Assembly (NCBI GenBank): GCA_016718405.1
Contig: JADKDJ010000017.1
Location: 1 to 64,000 of the forward strand
DNA: 64,000 bases
DNA from: Candidatus Rhodoferax odensensis
GTDB lineage: Bacteria; Pseudomonadota; Gammaproteobacteria; Burkholderiales; Burkholderiaceae_C
Direction of reading: 5' to 3'
The notes beneath the pieces are model-generated. The model did not search any database. It saw only the letters and a program-made list of their open reading frames with translations, and was not told the DNA's origin. The stretch's first letter is position 1. Every line of letters begins with the position of its first letter. This document shows positions 33,564 to 42,273 of the stretch, in pieces. Position numbers and translations under genes: made by a program.

Positions 33564-34415
33564 ATGAGCCTGAACCTGGATCCGCGACAACGCGCCATGC
33601 TGGCCGAGATGGGGGTGCGTGTCTGGCAGCGTCCGCCGACCGAAGTGATGCCGGCACCAACCACGGTGCGCCACCTGACTGCGCTTGCACCTGCGCCCGC
33701 CCCGCGGCGTGTCAGCGCGGTACCCGTGACGCCAGCCGGCGCGTCGGCACCCACAACCGCCTCGAAGCCGAGCGCCACGACCCTTGAGCCGGTGAAAACC
33801 GATGGCGCGCCCATGAGCTGGCCGGTGCTGAGGCAGACCATCGCCAGTTGCCAGGCGTGCGGATTGTGCGCCGGTCGCAGCGCGGCGGTGTTGGGTGCCG
33901 CGCCAGATCAGGGGCAGGCGCACTGGCTGGTCGTCGGAGAGCCGCCGCAGGAGCTCGAAGAGCGTGAAGGCCAGCCCTTCGTGGGAGCGGGCGGGCAACT
34001 GCTGGACAACATGCTCAAAGCGATCAACGCGCGCCGCGGCGCCAGTGGTCTAGGCGGCGCATATCTCACCAGCATCGTCAAGTGCCGACCCGCCACGCCG
34101 CGCAATCCGACGGCGCAAGACCTGGCCTCGTGCGCGCTGCACCTGCAACAGGAAATCGCCTTGGTACAACCCCGGCTGATTCTGGCGCTGGGGCGATTCG
34201 CCGCCCAGTCCCTGCTGCAAGCCAGCATGCCCGAGGTCGCGAACGTCCCGCTGGGCAAACTGCGCGGCCAGGTGCACCGCTACAACGGCATCCCGGTGGT
34301 GGTGAGCTACCACCCCGCCTACCTGCTGCGCAGCCAGGCCGACAAGGCCAAGGCCTGGGCCGACCTGTGTCTGGCGATGGCCGCCCTGGACGCATCCCAA
34401 AAAAGCGACGCCTGA
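33564..34415 (+). CDS. Uracil-DNA glycosylase family protein (family 4-like)
   Basis: 283 residues. A variable Pro/Ala/Thr-rich N-terminal 90 residues is followed by the iron-sulfur UDG domain: CQACGLCAGR, GEPPQELEEREGQPFVGAGGQLLDNML (motif A region), YLTSIVKCRPATPRNP, ILALGRFAAQSLL and motif B SYHPAYLLRSQADKAKAW. The four Cys of the [4Fe-4S] cluster are present as C-x-x-C, KCRP and a later Cys. Removes uracil from DNA. It follows rimI by 10 bases in the tsaB operon. Confidence 0.88.
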   Translation: MSLNLDPRQRAMLAEMGVRVWQRPPTEVMPAPTTVRHLTALAPAPAPRRVSAVPVTPAGASAPTTASKPSATTLEPVKTDGAPMSWPVLRQTIASCQACGLCAGRSAAVLGAAPDQGQAHWLVVGEPPQELEEREGQPFVGAGGQLLDNMLKAINARRGASGLGGAYLTSIVKCRPATPRNPTAQDLASCALHLQQEIALVQPRLILALGRFAAQSLLQASMPEVANVPLGKLRGQVHRYNGIPVVVSYHPAYLLRSQADKAKAWADLCLAMAALDASQKSDA

Positions 34416-34421
34416 TCAGTT

Positions 34422-34461
34422 GGGGACACTGCGCCACTGCGCTGTGGCCTGTCCCGCAAGA
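34422..34461. repeat. Intercistronic hairpin repeat, copy 5
   Basis: GGGGACA, loop with CACTGCG/CGCTGTG, TGTCCC, then GCAAG, between the UDG-family gene and pyrF. Tail and outer stem resemble the copies in the bcr operon, but here the surrounding genes run on the plus strand. Confidence 0.5.
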
Positions 34462-34468
34462 ACTTAGA

Positions 34469-35320
34469 ATGACCGCCATGACCTTTACCGACATGCTGCG
34501 CGACGCCGAGCGTCAACATGACTCGATGCTGTGTGTGGGCCTGGACCCGGACCCGGCCAAGTTTCCCGCTCCCTACCGCGACGACTCCGGCAAAATTGGT
34601 GACTTCTGTTGCGCCATCGTGGACGCCACGGCCGATCTGGTGATCGCCTTCAAGCCGCAGATCGCCTACTTCGCGGCGCACCGTGCGGAAGACCAGTTGG
34701 AACGGCTGATCGCCCACATCCGGCGCACCGCGCCCAGCGTGCCGGTGATCCTGGACGCCAAGCGCGGCGACATCGGCAGCACCGCCGAACAGTACGCGGT
34801 CGAAGCCTTCGAGCGCTACGGCGCCGACGCCGTCACGCTGTCACCCTTCATGGGTTTTGACTCGGTAATGCCCTATCTCAAATACGAAGGCAAGGGTGTC
34901 TTCCTGCTGTGCCGCACCTCCAACCCGGGCGGCGACGACCTGCAGTCGCAGCGGCTCTCCAGCGTTGCCGGTGAGCCACTGTTGTACGAGCACATTGCCA
35001 GACTCGCGCAAGGACCGTGGAACCTCAACGGCCAACTCGGCCTAGTGGTCGGAGCCACCTACCCCTCAGAGCTGGCCACGGTGCGGGCCATTGCACCCAC
35101 CCTGCCATTGCTGGTGCCTGGCGTGGGGGCACAGGGCGGCGACGCCATGGCTACGGTCAAGGCCGGCTGGCGCGCCTTCAATGGGCAGACCATCTCGCCC
35201 ATCATCGTCAACTCCTCGCGCGCCATTCTGTACGCCTCCTCCGGTGATGACTTTGCGGCGCAGGCCCGGCTAGAGGCAATCAGGACACGCGATCTGCTGC
35301 GCCAAGCCAGCAAGTCCTGA
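34469..35320 (+). CDS. pyrF: Orotidine 5'-phosphate decarboxylase
   Basis: 283 residues, the long (type 2) OMP decarboxylase. SMLCVGLDPDPAKFP at the start, the catalytic lysine block VILDAKRGDIGSTAEQYA, TLSPFMGFDSVMPYL, and the phosphate-binding VPGVGAQGGDAMATV. Last step of UMP synthesis. ATG 34469 or 34478 can start it. The region before it is a hairpin repeat. Confidence 0.95.
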   Translation: MTAMTFTDMLRDAERQHDSMLCVGLDPDPAKFPAPYRDDSGKIGDFCCAIVDATADLVIAFKPQIAYFAAHRAEDQLERLIAHIRRTAPSVPVILDAKRGDIGSTAEQYAVEAFERYGADAVTLSPFMGFDSVMPYLKYEGKGVFLLCRTSNPGGDDLQSQRLSSVAGEPLLYEHIARLAQGPWNLNGQLGLVVGATYPSELATVRAIAPTLPLLVPGVGAQGGDAMATVKAGWRAFNGQTISPIIVNSSRAILYASSGDDFAAQARLEAIRTRDLLRQASKS

Positions 35321-35479
35321 CATCGGCTACTCAGCGGCGCGCCAACCCGGGTCCGTTTAGCGCGTGTGACGCGTACTTGACAGTGCGTAACGGTTTGCAA
35401 AGTTGATGGTCACGGCCATAGCACTGGCCTACCATCGGTGCATGCGTCCGGTGCGGCGCTGCGCCAACGAGGAACGAGC

Positions 35480-37555
35480 ATGGCAACTCCCGATGAATTT
35501 CAAAACGATGCTGACGTTGTGACCGCAATCGAGCGTCGCGCAACGCCACCCGCCACTCCTCTTGCCACCACACCGATTGGCACGCTAACCACAGTCGGTT
35601 TGGCGGCAGTGGCGCTCAGCGCGTGCGGCGGCGGGGATGACAGCGCGCCGCAGGCGTTCTCGAACCTGCAATCGGCCGTGTCCGACTCTTCCTTGCTGCG
35701 GGTTGGCTCGGCCCACAGCAGCATGGCTGCGGCCAGGGTGCCCGATTCTGAAGCCTTCATGAATTGGGCGGAAACCAATTTCTCCAGCTTCTTTCCGGGC
35801 CACCAGCCGACGCTGTCAGGCGATGGGTATGTGTTTCGGGCCTACCCCAACGGCAACTTCATCGGCGTGGCCGGTCAGGACATCTACCTGCTGGGACCGG
35901 TCAGCGACGGTGTATTGACCCGCATTGGCACGCTGGCCGACTTCGCCTCGGCGATCTACCCCGACACGCCCAACGCGTTTCCCGCCAACGATGCCGAGGC
36001 CGCGCGCTTTCTGTTGCAGGCACAGTTTTCGGCATCCGACGCCGAGATTGCCGCCGTGCGTGCCAAGGGCTACGCCGCCTGGCTGGACGAACAGTTGAAT
36101 GCCCCCCGGGGCACCAAGGGCTGGGACTGGCTCACCGCCAATGGCTACGGGACGGTCGACAGTAACAAATACTACGACAGCAGCGCACCCGGCGACTACA
36201 TGATCTGGAACCAATTGATGACGGCGCCCGATGCGCTGCGCAAGCGGGTGGCGCTGGCCTTGTCCGAGTTCTTTGTGGTCTCGCTCTCCGGCCTGGATTT
36301 CAGTTGGCGCAGCCACGCCATGGCGCACTACTGGGACATCCTGGTTGGCAACGCCTTTGGCAACTACCGCACGCTGCTGGAGGAAGTGACCCTCAGCCCG
36401 GCCATGGGTTACTACCTCAACACCAAAGGCAACAAGAAAGAGAACTCTTCTGGGCGCCAACCGGACGAAAACTACGCGCGTGAAGTGATGCAGTTGTTCT
36501 CGATTGGCCTGTTTGGCATGGACCTGAGTGGCGCCGAGCATCGCGACAACCTGGGCAACAAACTGGAGACCTACACCGCCAGTGATGTCTCCAACCTGGC
36601 GCGCGTCTTCACCGGATACGACTTCGACCAGAGTCAAAACGTCGACACCATCGTGGACGGCGGGCGCAAGGTACCCAACACGGCGTTCACGCGCTTGCCG
36701 ATGTCGTTCAAGCCCAGCGACCATTCGACCCTGGCGGCAAGCTTTCTGGGCACCACCATTGCCGCCGGAACGCCCGGGCCGCAGGCGCTCAAGACCGCGC
36801 TGGACACCTTGTTCAACCACCCCAACGTGGCACCCTTCATTGGCAAGCAGATGATTCAACGGCTGGTCACCAGCAACCCCAGCTATGGCTATGTGGCGCG
36901 GGTAGCGGCGGTCTTCAACAACAATGGCGCGGGCGTGCGCGGTGACTTGAAGTCCATGTTCAAGGCGATCCTTCTCGACGATGAAGCCCGCAACGCCAAG
37001 GGGTTGAGCCAGCCGCTGTTTGGCAAGCTGCGCGAGCCGATGCTGCGCCTGGTGCAATGGGGTCGCACCTTCGGCCTGACTTCCACCGCTGGCACCTGGA
37101 AGATTGGCGACCTCAGCAACCCGGCCACGCAGCTCAGCCAGAGCCCGCTGCGCTCGCCCTCGGTGTTCAACTACTTCCGGCCCGGTTATGTGCCGCCCTC
37201 CTCGGCGCTGACAGCCATGCAATCAGTGGCACCCGAGTTTCAAATTGTCAGCGAGAGCAGCGTCGGGGGTTACCTCAACTACATCCAGAACGTGATCCAG
37301 AACGGCATCAACTCGGACCTCAAGGCCGCCTACACCAGTGAACTGGGGCTGGTCACCGATGCCAGCGCCCTGGTAGCCCGCCTCAACTTGCTCCTGTGCG
37401 CCGGGCAATTGTCCAACGCCACTCAGACGCTGATTGTCAACGCCCTCAACGCCAACGCCGTGACCAGCACCAGCTCGACATCGGCCAAGCTCAATCGCGT
37501 GGCCGCTGCAGTGCTGCTGGTGATGGCCTGCCCCGAGTACCTTGCCCAGAAGTGA
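35480..37555 (+). CDS. DUF1800 domain secreted protein
   Basis: 691 residues. LTTVGLAAVALSACGGGDDS near residues 35-55 is a lipoprotein-like export signal preceded by an unusually long N-terminus. The DUF1800 domain spans about residues 170-690: AARFLLQAQFSASDAEIAAVRAKGYAAWLDEQL, RKRVALALSEFFVVS, ENYAREVMQLFSIGLFGMDLSG, then ARVFTGYDF and RSPSVFNYFRPGYVPP. It is paired with the DUF1501 gene 9 bases downstream; this pair is widespread in Burkholderiales and of unknown function, possibly an exported multi-subunit enzyme. AGGA before ATG 35480. Confidence 0.85.
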   Translation: MATPDEFQNDADVVTAIERRATPPATPLATTPIGTLTTVGLAAVALSACGGGDDSAPQAFSNLQSAVSDSSLLRVGSAHSSMAAARVPDSEAFMNWAETNFSSFFPGHQPTLSGDGYVFRAYPNGNFIGVAGQDIYLLGPVSDGVLTRIGTLADFASAIYPDTPNAFPANDAEAARFLLQAQFSASDAEIAAVRAKGYAAWLDEQLNAPRGTKGWDWLTANGYGTVDSNKYYDSSAPGDYMIWNQLMTAPDALRKRVALALSEFFVVSLSGLDFSWRSHAMAHYWDILVGNAFGNYRTLLEEVTLSPAMGYYLNTKGNKKENSSGRQPDENYAREVMQLFSIGLFGMDLSGAEHRDNLGNKLETYTASDVSNLARVFTGYDFDQSQNVDTIVDGGRKVPNTAFTRLPMSFKPSDHSTLAASFLGTTIAAGTPGPQALKTALDTLFNHPNVAPFIGKQMIQRLVTSNPSYGYVARVAAVFNNNGAGVRGDLKSMFKAILLDDEARNAKGLSQPLFGKLREPMLRLVQWGRTFGLTSTAGTWKIGDLSNPATQLSQSPLRSPSVFNYFRPGYVPPSSALTAMQSVAPEFQIVSESSVGGYLNYIQNVIQNGINSDLKAAYTSELGLVTDASALVARLNLLLCAGQLSNATQTLIVNALNANAVTSTSSTSAKLNRVAAAVLLVMACPEYLAQK

Positions 37556-37564
37556 AGGAAACCC

Positions 37565-39067
37565 ATGTACCTGCTGCAACCCCACCTTCACACCCGGCGC
37601 GCCTTTCTGCGCCGCGCCGGACAACTGGCCCTGACCGGCACCGCCTTGCCGATGGCGCTGAACCTGGCCGCGCTGGGCGGGGCCGCTGCCTTCAACGTCA
37701 ACCCCAGCGATCCCAATGACTACAAGGCGCTGGTGTGTGTATTCCTGTACGGTGGTAATGACTACGCCAACACCGTGATCACCTACGACGACCCGAGCTA
37801 CAACCTGTACAGCGCGGTGCGCGGCGGCGGCTCGGGGCAAAGCGCCGGCGGCATTGCGCTGGCTAAGTCGGAATTGGCCGCCACCCTGCTCAACCCCACT
37901 GTCGCGCTGGCCAATGCCCGCCAGTACGCGCTGCACCCGGCCATGACCGGTTTGGCGTCACTGTTCAATACCGGCAAGGCGGCGGTACAACTCAATGTGG
38001 GGCCACTGGTGGTGCCCTTGACCCGCACCCAGTACAACAGCGGCAACCGCGTGACCTACCCACTGCCGCCCAAGCTGTTCTCCCACAACGACCAGCAGTC
38101 GATCTGGCAGTCGTCCTCGCCCGAGGGCTCCACTATCGGCTGGGGCGGCAACCTGGGCGACCTGGCCCTGTCGAGCAACAGCAACAGCCTGTTCACCTGC
38201 ATCTCGGTGACTGGCAACGCGGTGTTTTTGTCTGGCGACAGCGCGCTGAGTTACCAGGTCAGCACCAGCGGGGCGGTGGCGATCAAGGGCGTCAAGAGCA
38301 GTGTTTACGGCTCCAATGCGGTCAAAGACGCGCTGACCAGCCTGATCCAGGAGCCGCGCGCGCACACACTAGAAAACGAATACAACAAGGTCGTAAAGCG
38401 CACGGTGACCTCAGAATCCCAGATTACCTCGGTACTGGCCAGCACCGCCAGCAGTGGCGTGGCACCGTTTCTGGAGCCCATGCCGGCCACCTTCAGTGGC
38501 AATTCGCTGGCGTCGCAGCTCAAGATGGTGGCGCGCCTGATCGCCGGTCGCGCCGCACTGGGCAACAAGCGCCAGGTGTTTCTGGTGTCCCTGGGCGGCT
38601 TTGATCTGCACGACAACCTGATCTCGCAGCAACCGGTGTTGATGGACCGGGTGAGTGAAGCCATGACCGCGTTCTACGAGGCGACCGTCACGCTGGGGGT
38701 GGCCAACAAGGTCACCGCCTTCACCGCTTCCGATTTTGGCCGCACGCTCGCATCGAACGGCGACGGCTCCGACCACGGCTGGGGCGGCCACCACATCATG
38801 GTGGGCGGCGCCGTCAAGGGCAAGGCTTTCTATGGCAGCGCGCCCCCAGTCAGCGTGGCCAGCACCAGCGCCCCCGACGACCAATGGCACGTCGGTCAGG
38901 GCCGCCTGCTACCCAGCACGTCCGTCGACCAGTACGCCGCCACGCTGGCACGGTGGTTTGGCGTGGCAGACAGCGAGCTGGCCGGGATCCTGCCCAATCT
39001 CAAGCACTTTGGAGCAGCGGCGGGGCGACCCGACTACCCGACTGACATGGGCTTCATGACCGGCTAA
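37565..39067 (+). CDS. DUF1501 domain protein, probable Tat substrate
   Basis: 500 residues. Twin-arginine signal RRAFLRRAGQLALTGTALPMALNLAALGGAAAF, then VFLYGGNDYANTVITYDD and LVSLGGFDLHDNLISQQPVLM, TASDFGRTLASNGDGSDHGWGGHHIMVGG: the sulfatase/phosphatase-like core of DUF1501, with possible metal ligands in DFGR and DHGWGGHH. It probably works with the preceding DUF1800 protein in the periplasm. Function unknown. Confidence 0.86.
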   Translation: MYLLQPHLHTRRAFLRRAGQLALTGTALPMALNLAALGGAAAFNVNPSDPNDYKALVCVFLYGGNDYANTVITYDDPSYNLYSAVRGGGSGQSAGGIALAKSELAATLLNPTVALANARQYALHPAMTGLASLFNTGKAAVQLNVGPLVVPLTRTQYNSGNRVTYPLPPKLFSHNDQQSIWQSSSPEGSTIGWGGNLGDLALSSNSNSLFTCISVTGNAVFLSGDSALSYQVSTSGAVAIKGVKSSVYGSNAVKDALTSLIQEPRAHTLENEYNKVVKRTVTSESQITSVLASTASSGVAPFLEPMPATFSGNSLASQLKMVARLIAGRAALGNKRQVFLVSLGGFDLHDNLISQQPVLMDRVSEAMTAFYEATVTLGVANKVTAFTASDFGRTLASNGDGSDHGWGGHHIMVGGAVKGKAFYGSAPPVSVASTSAPDDQWHVGQGRLLPSTSVDQYAATLARWFGVADSELAGILPNLKHFGAAAGRPDYPTDMGFMTG

Positions 39068-39166
39068 GTGCGCCCCAGCGTAAGACAGTGATGCGGTAAG
39101 CCGCCATTGCGAAGGGTCGTCGCGTGCGCTTCAGATCGGCTGCGCAAACTGGGGTAAATTGCGGCC

Positions 39167-39685
39167 ATGCCTGCACATGCTATCGGTCGCTCGGCGCAAG
39201 CGCCCACTTTTTCGCAATCCGAGTTTCGCGCCGCGCTGGGCATGTTTGCCACCGGCGTGACGATCGTCACGGCGCGCACCAGCGATGGCAAGCTGGTCGG
39301 GCTGACGGCCAATTCCTTCAACTCCGTGTCGCTGGCACCGCCTCTGGTGTTGTGGAGTTTGTCGCACAGCGCCCGCTCGATGACGGCGTTTCGCAGCGTG
39401 TCGCACTACGCCATCAACATTCTGGGCGCCGGTCAGCAAGAACTGGCAAGACGGTTTGCCGCACGCAGCGGCGACCGGTTTGAGCAGGTAGAGTTTGTTG
39501 CCTCAGCCAGTGGCGCGCCCTTGCTGGCCGGGGCTGTGGCCACCTTTGAGTGCTTCAACCGCAGTCGCTACGAAGAGGGCGACCATGTGATCTTTGTCGG
39601 AGAGGTGGAGCGCTGTAGCCACGCCCACGGCGAGTCGCCGCTGCTCTACCACGGCGGCAAGTTCTACGCTGAGCACCCGCTGTAG
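39167..39685 (+). CDS. Flavin reductase-like FMN-binding protein
   Basis: 172 residues: FRAALGMFATGVTIVTARTSDGKLVGLTANSFNSVSLAPPLVLWSLSHSARS is the split-barrel flavin reductase signature, and VIFVGEVERCSHAHGESPLLYHGGKFY the C-terminal part. It reduces FMN or FAD with NAD(P)H, often for a two-component monooxygenase; no partner oxygenase is visible nearby. Confidence 0.9.
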   Translation: MPAHAIGRSAQAPTFSQSEFRAALGMFATGVTIVTARTSDGKLVGLTANSFNSVSLAPPLVLWSLSHSARSMTAFRSVSHYAINILGAGQQELARRFAARSGDRFEQVEFVASASGAPLLAGAVATFECFNRSRYEEGDHVIFVGEVERCSHAHGESPLLYHGGKFYAEHPL

Positions 39686-39700
39686 GCGATACCTTCATCG

Positions 39701-40588
39701 ATGCGCACCCGCAAGACGCACCTTGACGCGTTGGCGATTGGGCTGCTGCTGGCCTGCTGTCTGTTCTGGGGCTTTCAGCAGGTGCTGGTCAAGGCCACGC
39801 TGCCCCTGATGCCTGCGGTGTTCCAGGCGGCGCTGCGTTTTGCCGGTGCCACCGCCTTGTTGTGGTTGTGGTGCCAGTGGCGCGGCGTGGCGCTGTTTGC
39901 CCGCGATGGTTCGCTCAAGGCCGGCCTGCTGGTGGGCGCGCTGTTTGCCGCCGAGTTTGCCTGCATCTACATCGGCCTGCAGTTCACCAGTGCCTCGCGC
40001 CTGACCATTCTGCTGTACACCTCGCCGTTCTGGGTGGCGGTGTTCCTGCCACTGTTTGTCAGCCACGAGCGGCTGCGTACCGTGCAGTGGTTGGGTCTGG
40101 CGCTGGCGTTTGGCGCGGTAGTGTTTGCGATGAGCGAGCGGCTCAGCGGCAGCGCCGACGGAACACACTGGACCGGTGAACTGCTAGGTTTGCTGGCCGG
40201 TCTGTTTTGGGGCCTGACCACAGTGGCCATACGCGGCTCCAACCTGACCCGTGTGACACCGGAAAAACTGTTGTTCTACCAGGTGGCGGTGAGCGCCGTC
40301 ACGCTGCCCTGGTTGTCGCTGGCGCTGGGCGAGACCTGGGTCTGGCAATTCGGCTTCTTTGCCAGCATGTCCCTGCTGCTGCAAACGGTGGTGGGGGCCT
40401 TTGCGAGCTACCTGACCTGGATGTGGATGCTGGGCCGCTACCCGACCAACCGGCTGTCGGTGTTTGTATTCCTGACGCCGGTGTTTGCCTTGCTGTTTGG
40501 CGCACTGTGGCTGAATGAGGGCGTGTCCCTGCAACTGATCGCCGCCCTCACGTTGGTCGCCGTCGGCATCGTGCTGGTCAACCGCTAA
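39701..40588 (+). CDS. DMT-superfamily (EamA) permease
   Basis: 295 residues with ten hydrophobic helices in two EamA repeats: IGLLLACCLFWGFQQVLVKATLPLMP at the start of the first and LLGLLAGLFWGLTTVAIRGSNL at the second. Inner-membrane exporter of unknown substrate. 15 bases after the flavin reductase gene, so possibly co-transcribed. Confidence 0.86.
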   Translation: MRTRKTHLDALAIGLLLACCLFWGFQQVLVKATLPLMPAVFQAALRFAGATALLWLWCQWRGVALFARDGSLKAGLLVGALFAAEFACIYIGLQFTSASRLTILLYTSPFWVAVFLPLFVSHERLRTVQWLGLALAFGAVVFAMSERLSGSADGTHWTGELLGLLAGLFWGLTTVAIRGSNLTRVTPEKLLFYQVAVSAVTLPWLSLALGETWVWQFGFFASMSLLLQTVVGAFASYLTWMWMLGRYPTNRLSVFVFLTPVFALLFGALWLNEGVSLQLIAALTLVAVGIVLVNR

Positions 40589-40614
40589 TGCAACCGCACC
40601 GCGACCACTGGCCA

Positions 40615-41256
40615 TCAGGCGCCGATGACCCCCGCCACAACCTTGACCATCGTTTGCCCCAGCGTCCGATGTTGGGCGGCGTCCAGATGAATCCCGTCCA
40701 CCGCGCTGGCTGGGGTGACACTGCCCGCGTCAAAGAAGTGGCAACCCAGCTCGGCGGCCACCCGCTGGTAGGCTGCGGCTAAGCCGACGCAGCGTTGTTG
40801 GCCACCCTCGAACTTCGGCGCAATGGCGCCCCGTGGTTCGCCCATGGGCGGCGGCGCCAGAATCAGAATCGGCGGCACCGGCATGCCCGGCTCAATTGGC
40901 GCCTGGCGAATTGCGCCGACCAGTGTCGCCATACCCTGGGCCGAATGCCAGGCGGTGTGGGCATGCACGGACTGAAAGTCATTGGTGCCCAGCGACACGA
41001 TTACCAGCGACAGCGGCGAGTGGCTCTCAACGCATTGCGCCAAGCCCTGCAAGCCATTGCGGCCGGGCTTGAAGGGGTCGTCCCACACGGTGCGCCGGCC
41101 GTTGAGGCAGTCCTCGATCACGCGGACTGACCGACCCGCCGTGTTCAGACCGGCCTCCATGAAGCCGGGCCAACGCTGCTCGAACGCCAGGCGCTGGCGC
41201 GTGCCGGGGACGATGCCCCAGGCCAGGGAGTCGGCGTAGACAAGAATGTGCTGCAT
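40615..41256 (-). CDS. SGNH/GDSL-family hydrolase (arylesterase-like)
   Basis: 213 residues. Block I ILVYADSLAWGIVPG holds the nucleophile Ser (ADSLAWG), block III VIVSLGTNDF the oxyanion Asn, and block V DGIHLDAAQHRTLG the Asp-His pair. No signal peptide, so cytoplasmic, related to arylesterases and sialate O-acetylesterases of the SGNH clan. The ATG at 41256 has GAGG upstream. Convergent with the EamA gene. Confidence 0.85.
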   Translation of the reverse strand: MQHILVYADSLAWGIVPGTRQRLAFEQRWPGFMEAGLNTAGRSVRVIEDCLNGRRTVWDDPFKPGRNGLQGLAQCVESHSPLSLVIVSLGTNDFQSVHAHTAWHSAQGMATLVGAIRQAPIEPGMPVPPILILAPPPMGEPRGAIAPKFEGGQQRCVGLAAAYQRVAAELGCHFFDAGSVTPASAVDGIHLDAAQHRTLGQTMVKVVAGVIGA

Positions 41257-41459
41257 CAAGACCTCACGTAGACTCCGTTGTCAGTAAGCGCTCGCGACGG
41301 GAGTGCGGCGAATCACCCTGTCGGATCACCATTGATCCTCTCGCGGCGGACTGCCCTATCATTGACCCCGTTGGAAGCTGCGGTGGAACTCGTCCATTTT
41401 GACGCACCGCGAGCATTTGACACAAACAAGCCGACGTCAACGCTGACGACTGAAGAAGT

Positions 41460-42260
41460 ATGAAGCGCGTAGTGTGTTTTCTGATGGGCGCCATCGTCCT
41501 GGGTCACGCGACGGCCATCCAGAAGGTGGTGATCGAGGCGGACGACGACTACGCACCCTACTCGTACGTCGAGAATGGTGAGCTCAAGGGCATCTACGTC
41601 GATTTGCTCAAACTTGCCGGCAAGAAGCTCGCGCCCAACTACTCGATCGAGTTACAGGCGATTCCCTGGAAGCGTGGCCTGAAAAACCTGGAGACCGGCC
41701 GATCCATGGCCCTGCTTCCGCCCTACCGCAGCAAGGAGCGGCCCTACATCGACCCCTACTCCACGCCGCTGTACCGCGAAACGGTGGCGCTGTTCTGCAA
41801 CGAGCCCACACCGAGCCGCGTGCTCAGGCGTTTTCCAGACGACTTCGCGGGACTGACGATCGGCGTCAACCTCGGTTTCGCGCTGGGCGACAAGATGACC
41901 GACGCCGTGAAAGCCAAAACCTTCACGGTGACCGAGTCCAAGGGCAACGAGGACAACCTCTGGAAGCTGCAGGCCGGGCAGATCGACTGTTACGCCAATG
42001 ATCGCCTGGCGGTTCATTACTCTTTTGGCAAGTTACGGGACAAGGCCAAGTTCAGGCAATTCAAGGGTTATCGCCTGACCGAGAGCGCCGAGCTGTCGAG
42101 CGAGGAGGCCTTCATCGGTTACAGCGCGGTCAACACACTCGCCTTCAAGGCTGACTTCATCAAACAGATGGATGCCGCCTTGGCGGAACTGAAAAAGACC
42201 GGCACGCTCGACAAATTGATCAACGACCAGCTTCGAGGAATTTCTGCGCCGAGTCGGTAG
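41460..42260 (+). CDS. Periplasmic amino-acid-type solute-binding protein (SBP family 3)
   Basis: 266 residues. A signal peptide of about 20 residues (VVCFLMGAIVLGHATA) is followed by VVIEADDDYAPYSYVENGELKGIYVDLLKLAGKKL, typical of family 3 binding proteins. The body covers IPWKRGLKNLETGRSMALLPPYRSKERPY and ends AALAELKKTGTLDKLINDQL. No permease or ATPase genes follow, so it may be an orphan receptor or sensor input. Just upstream of the convergent hut operon. Confidence 0.83.
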   Translation: MKRVVCFLMGAIVLGHATAIQKVVIEADDDYAPYSYVENGELKGIYVDLLKLAGKKLAPNYSIELQAIPWKRGLKNLETGRSMALLPPYRSKERPYIDPYSTPLYRETVALFCNEPTPSRVLRRFPDDFAGLTIGVNLGFALGDKMTDAVKAKTFTVTESKGNEDNLWKLQAGQIDCYANDRLAVHYSFGKLRDKAKFRQFKGYRLTESAELSSEEAFIGYSAVNTLAFKADFIKQMDAALAELKKTGTLDKLINDQLRGISAPSR

Positions 42261-42273
42261 CCAGGCACGCCGG

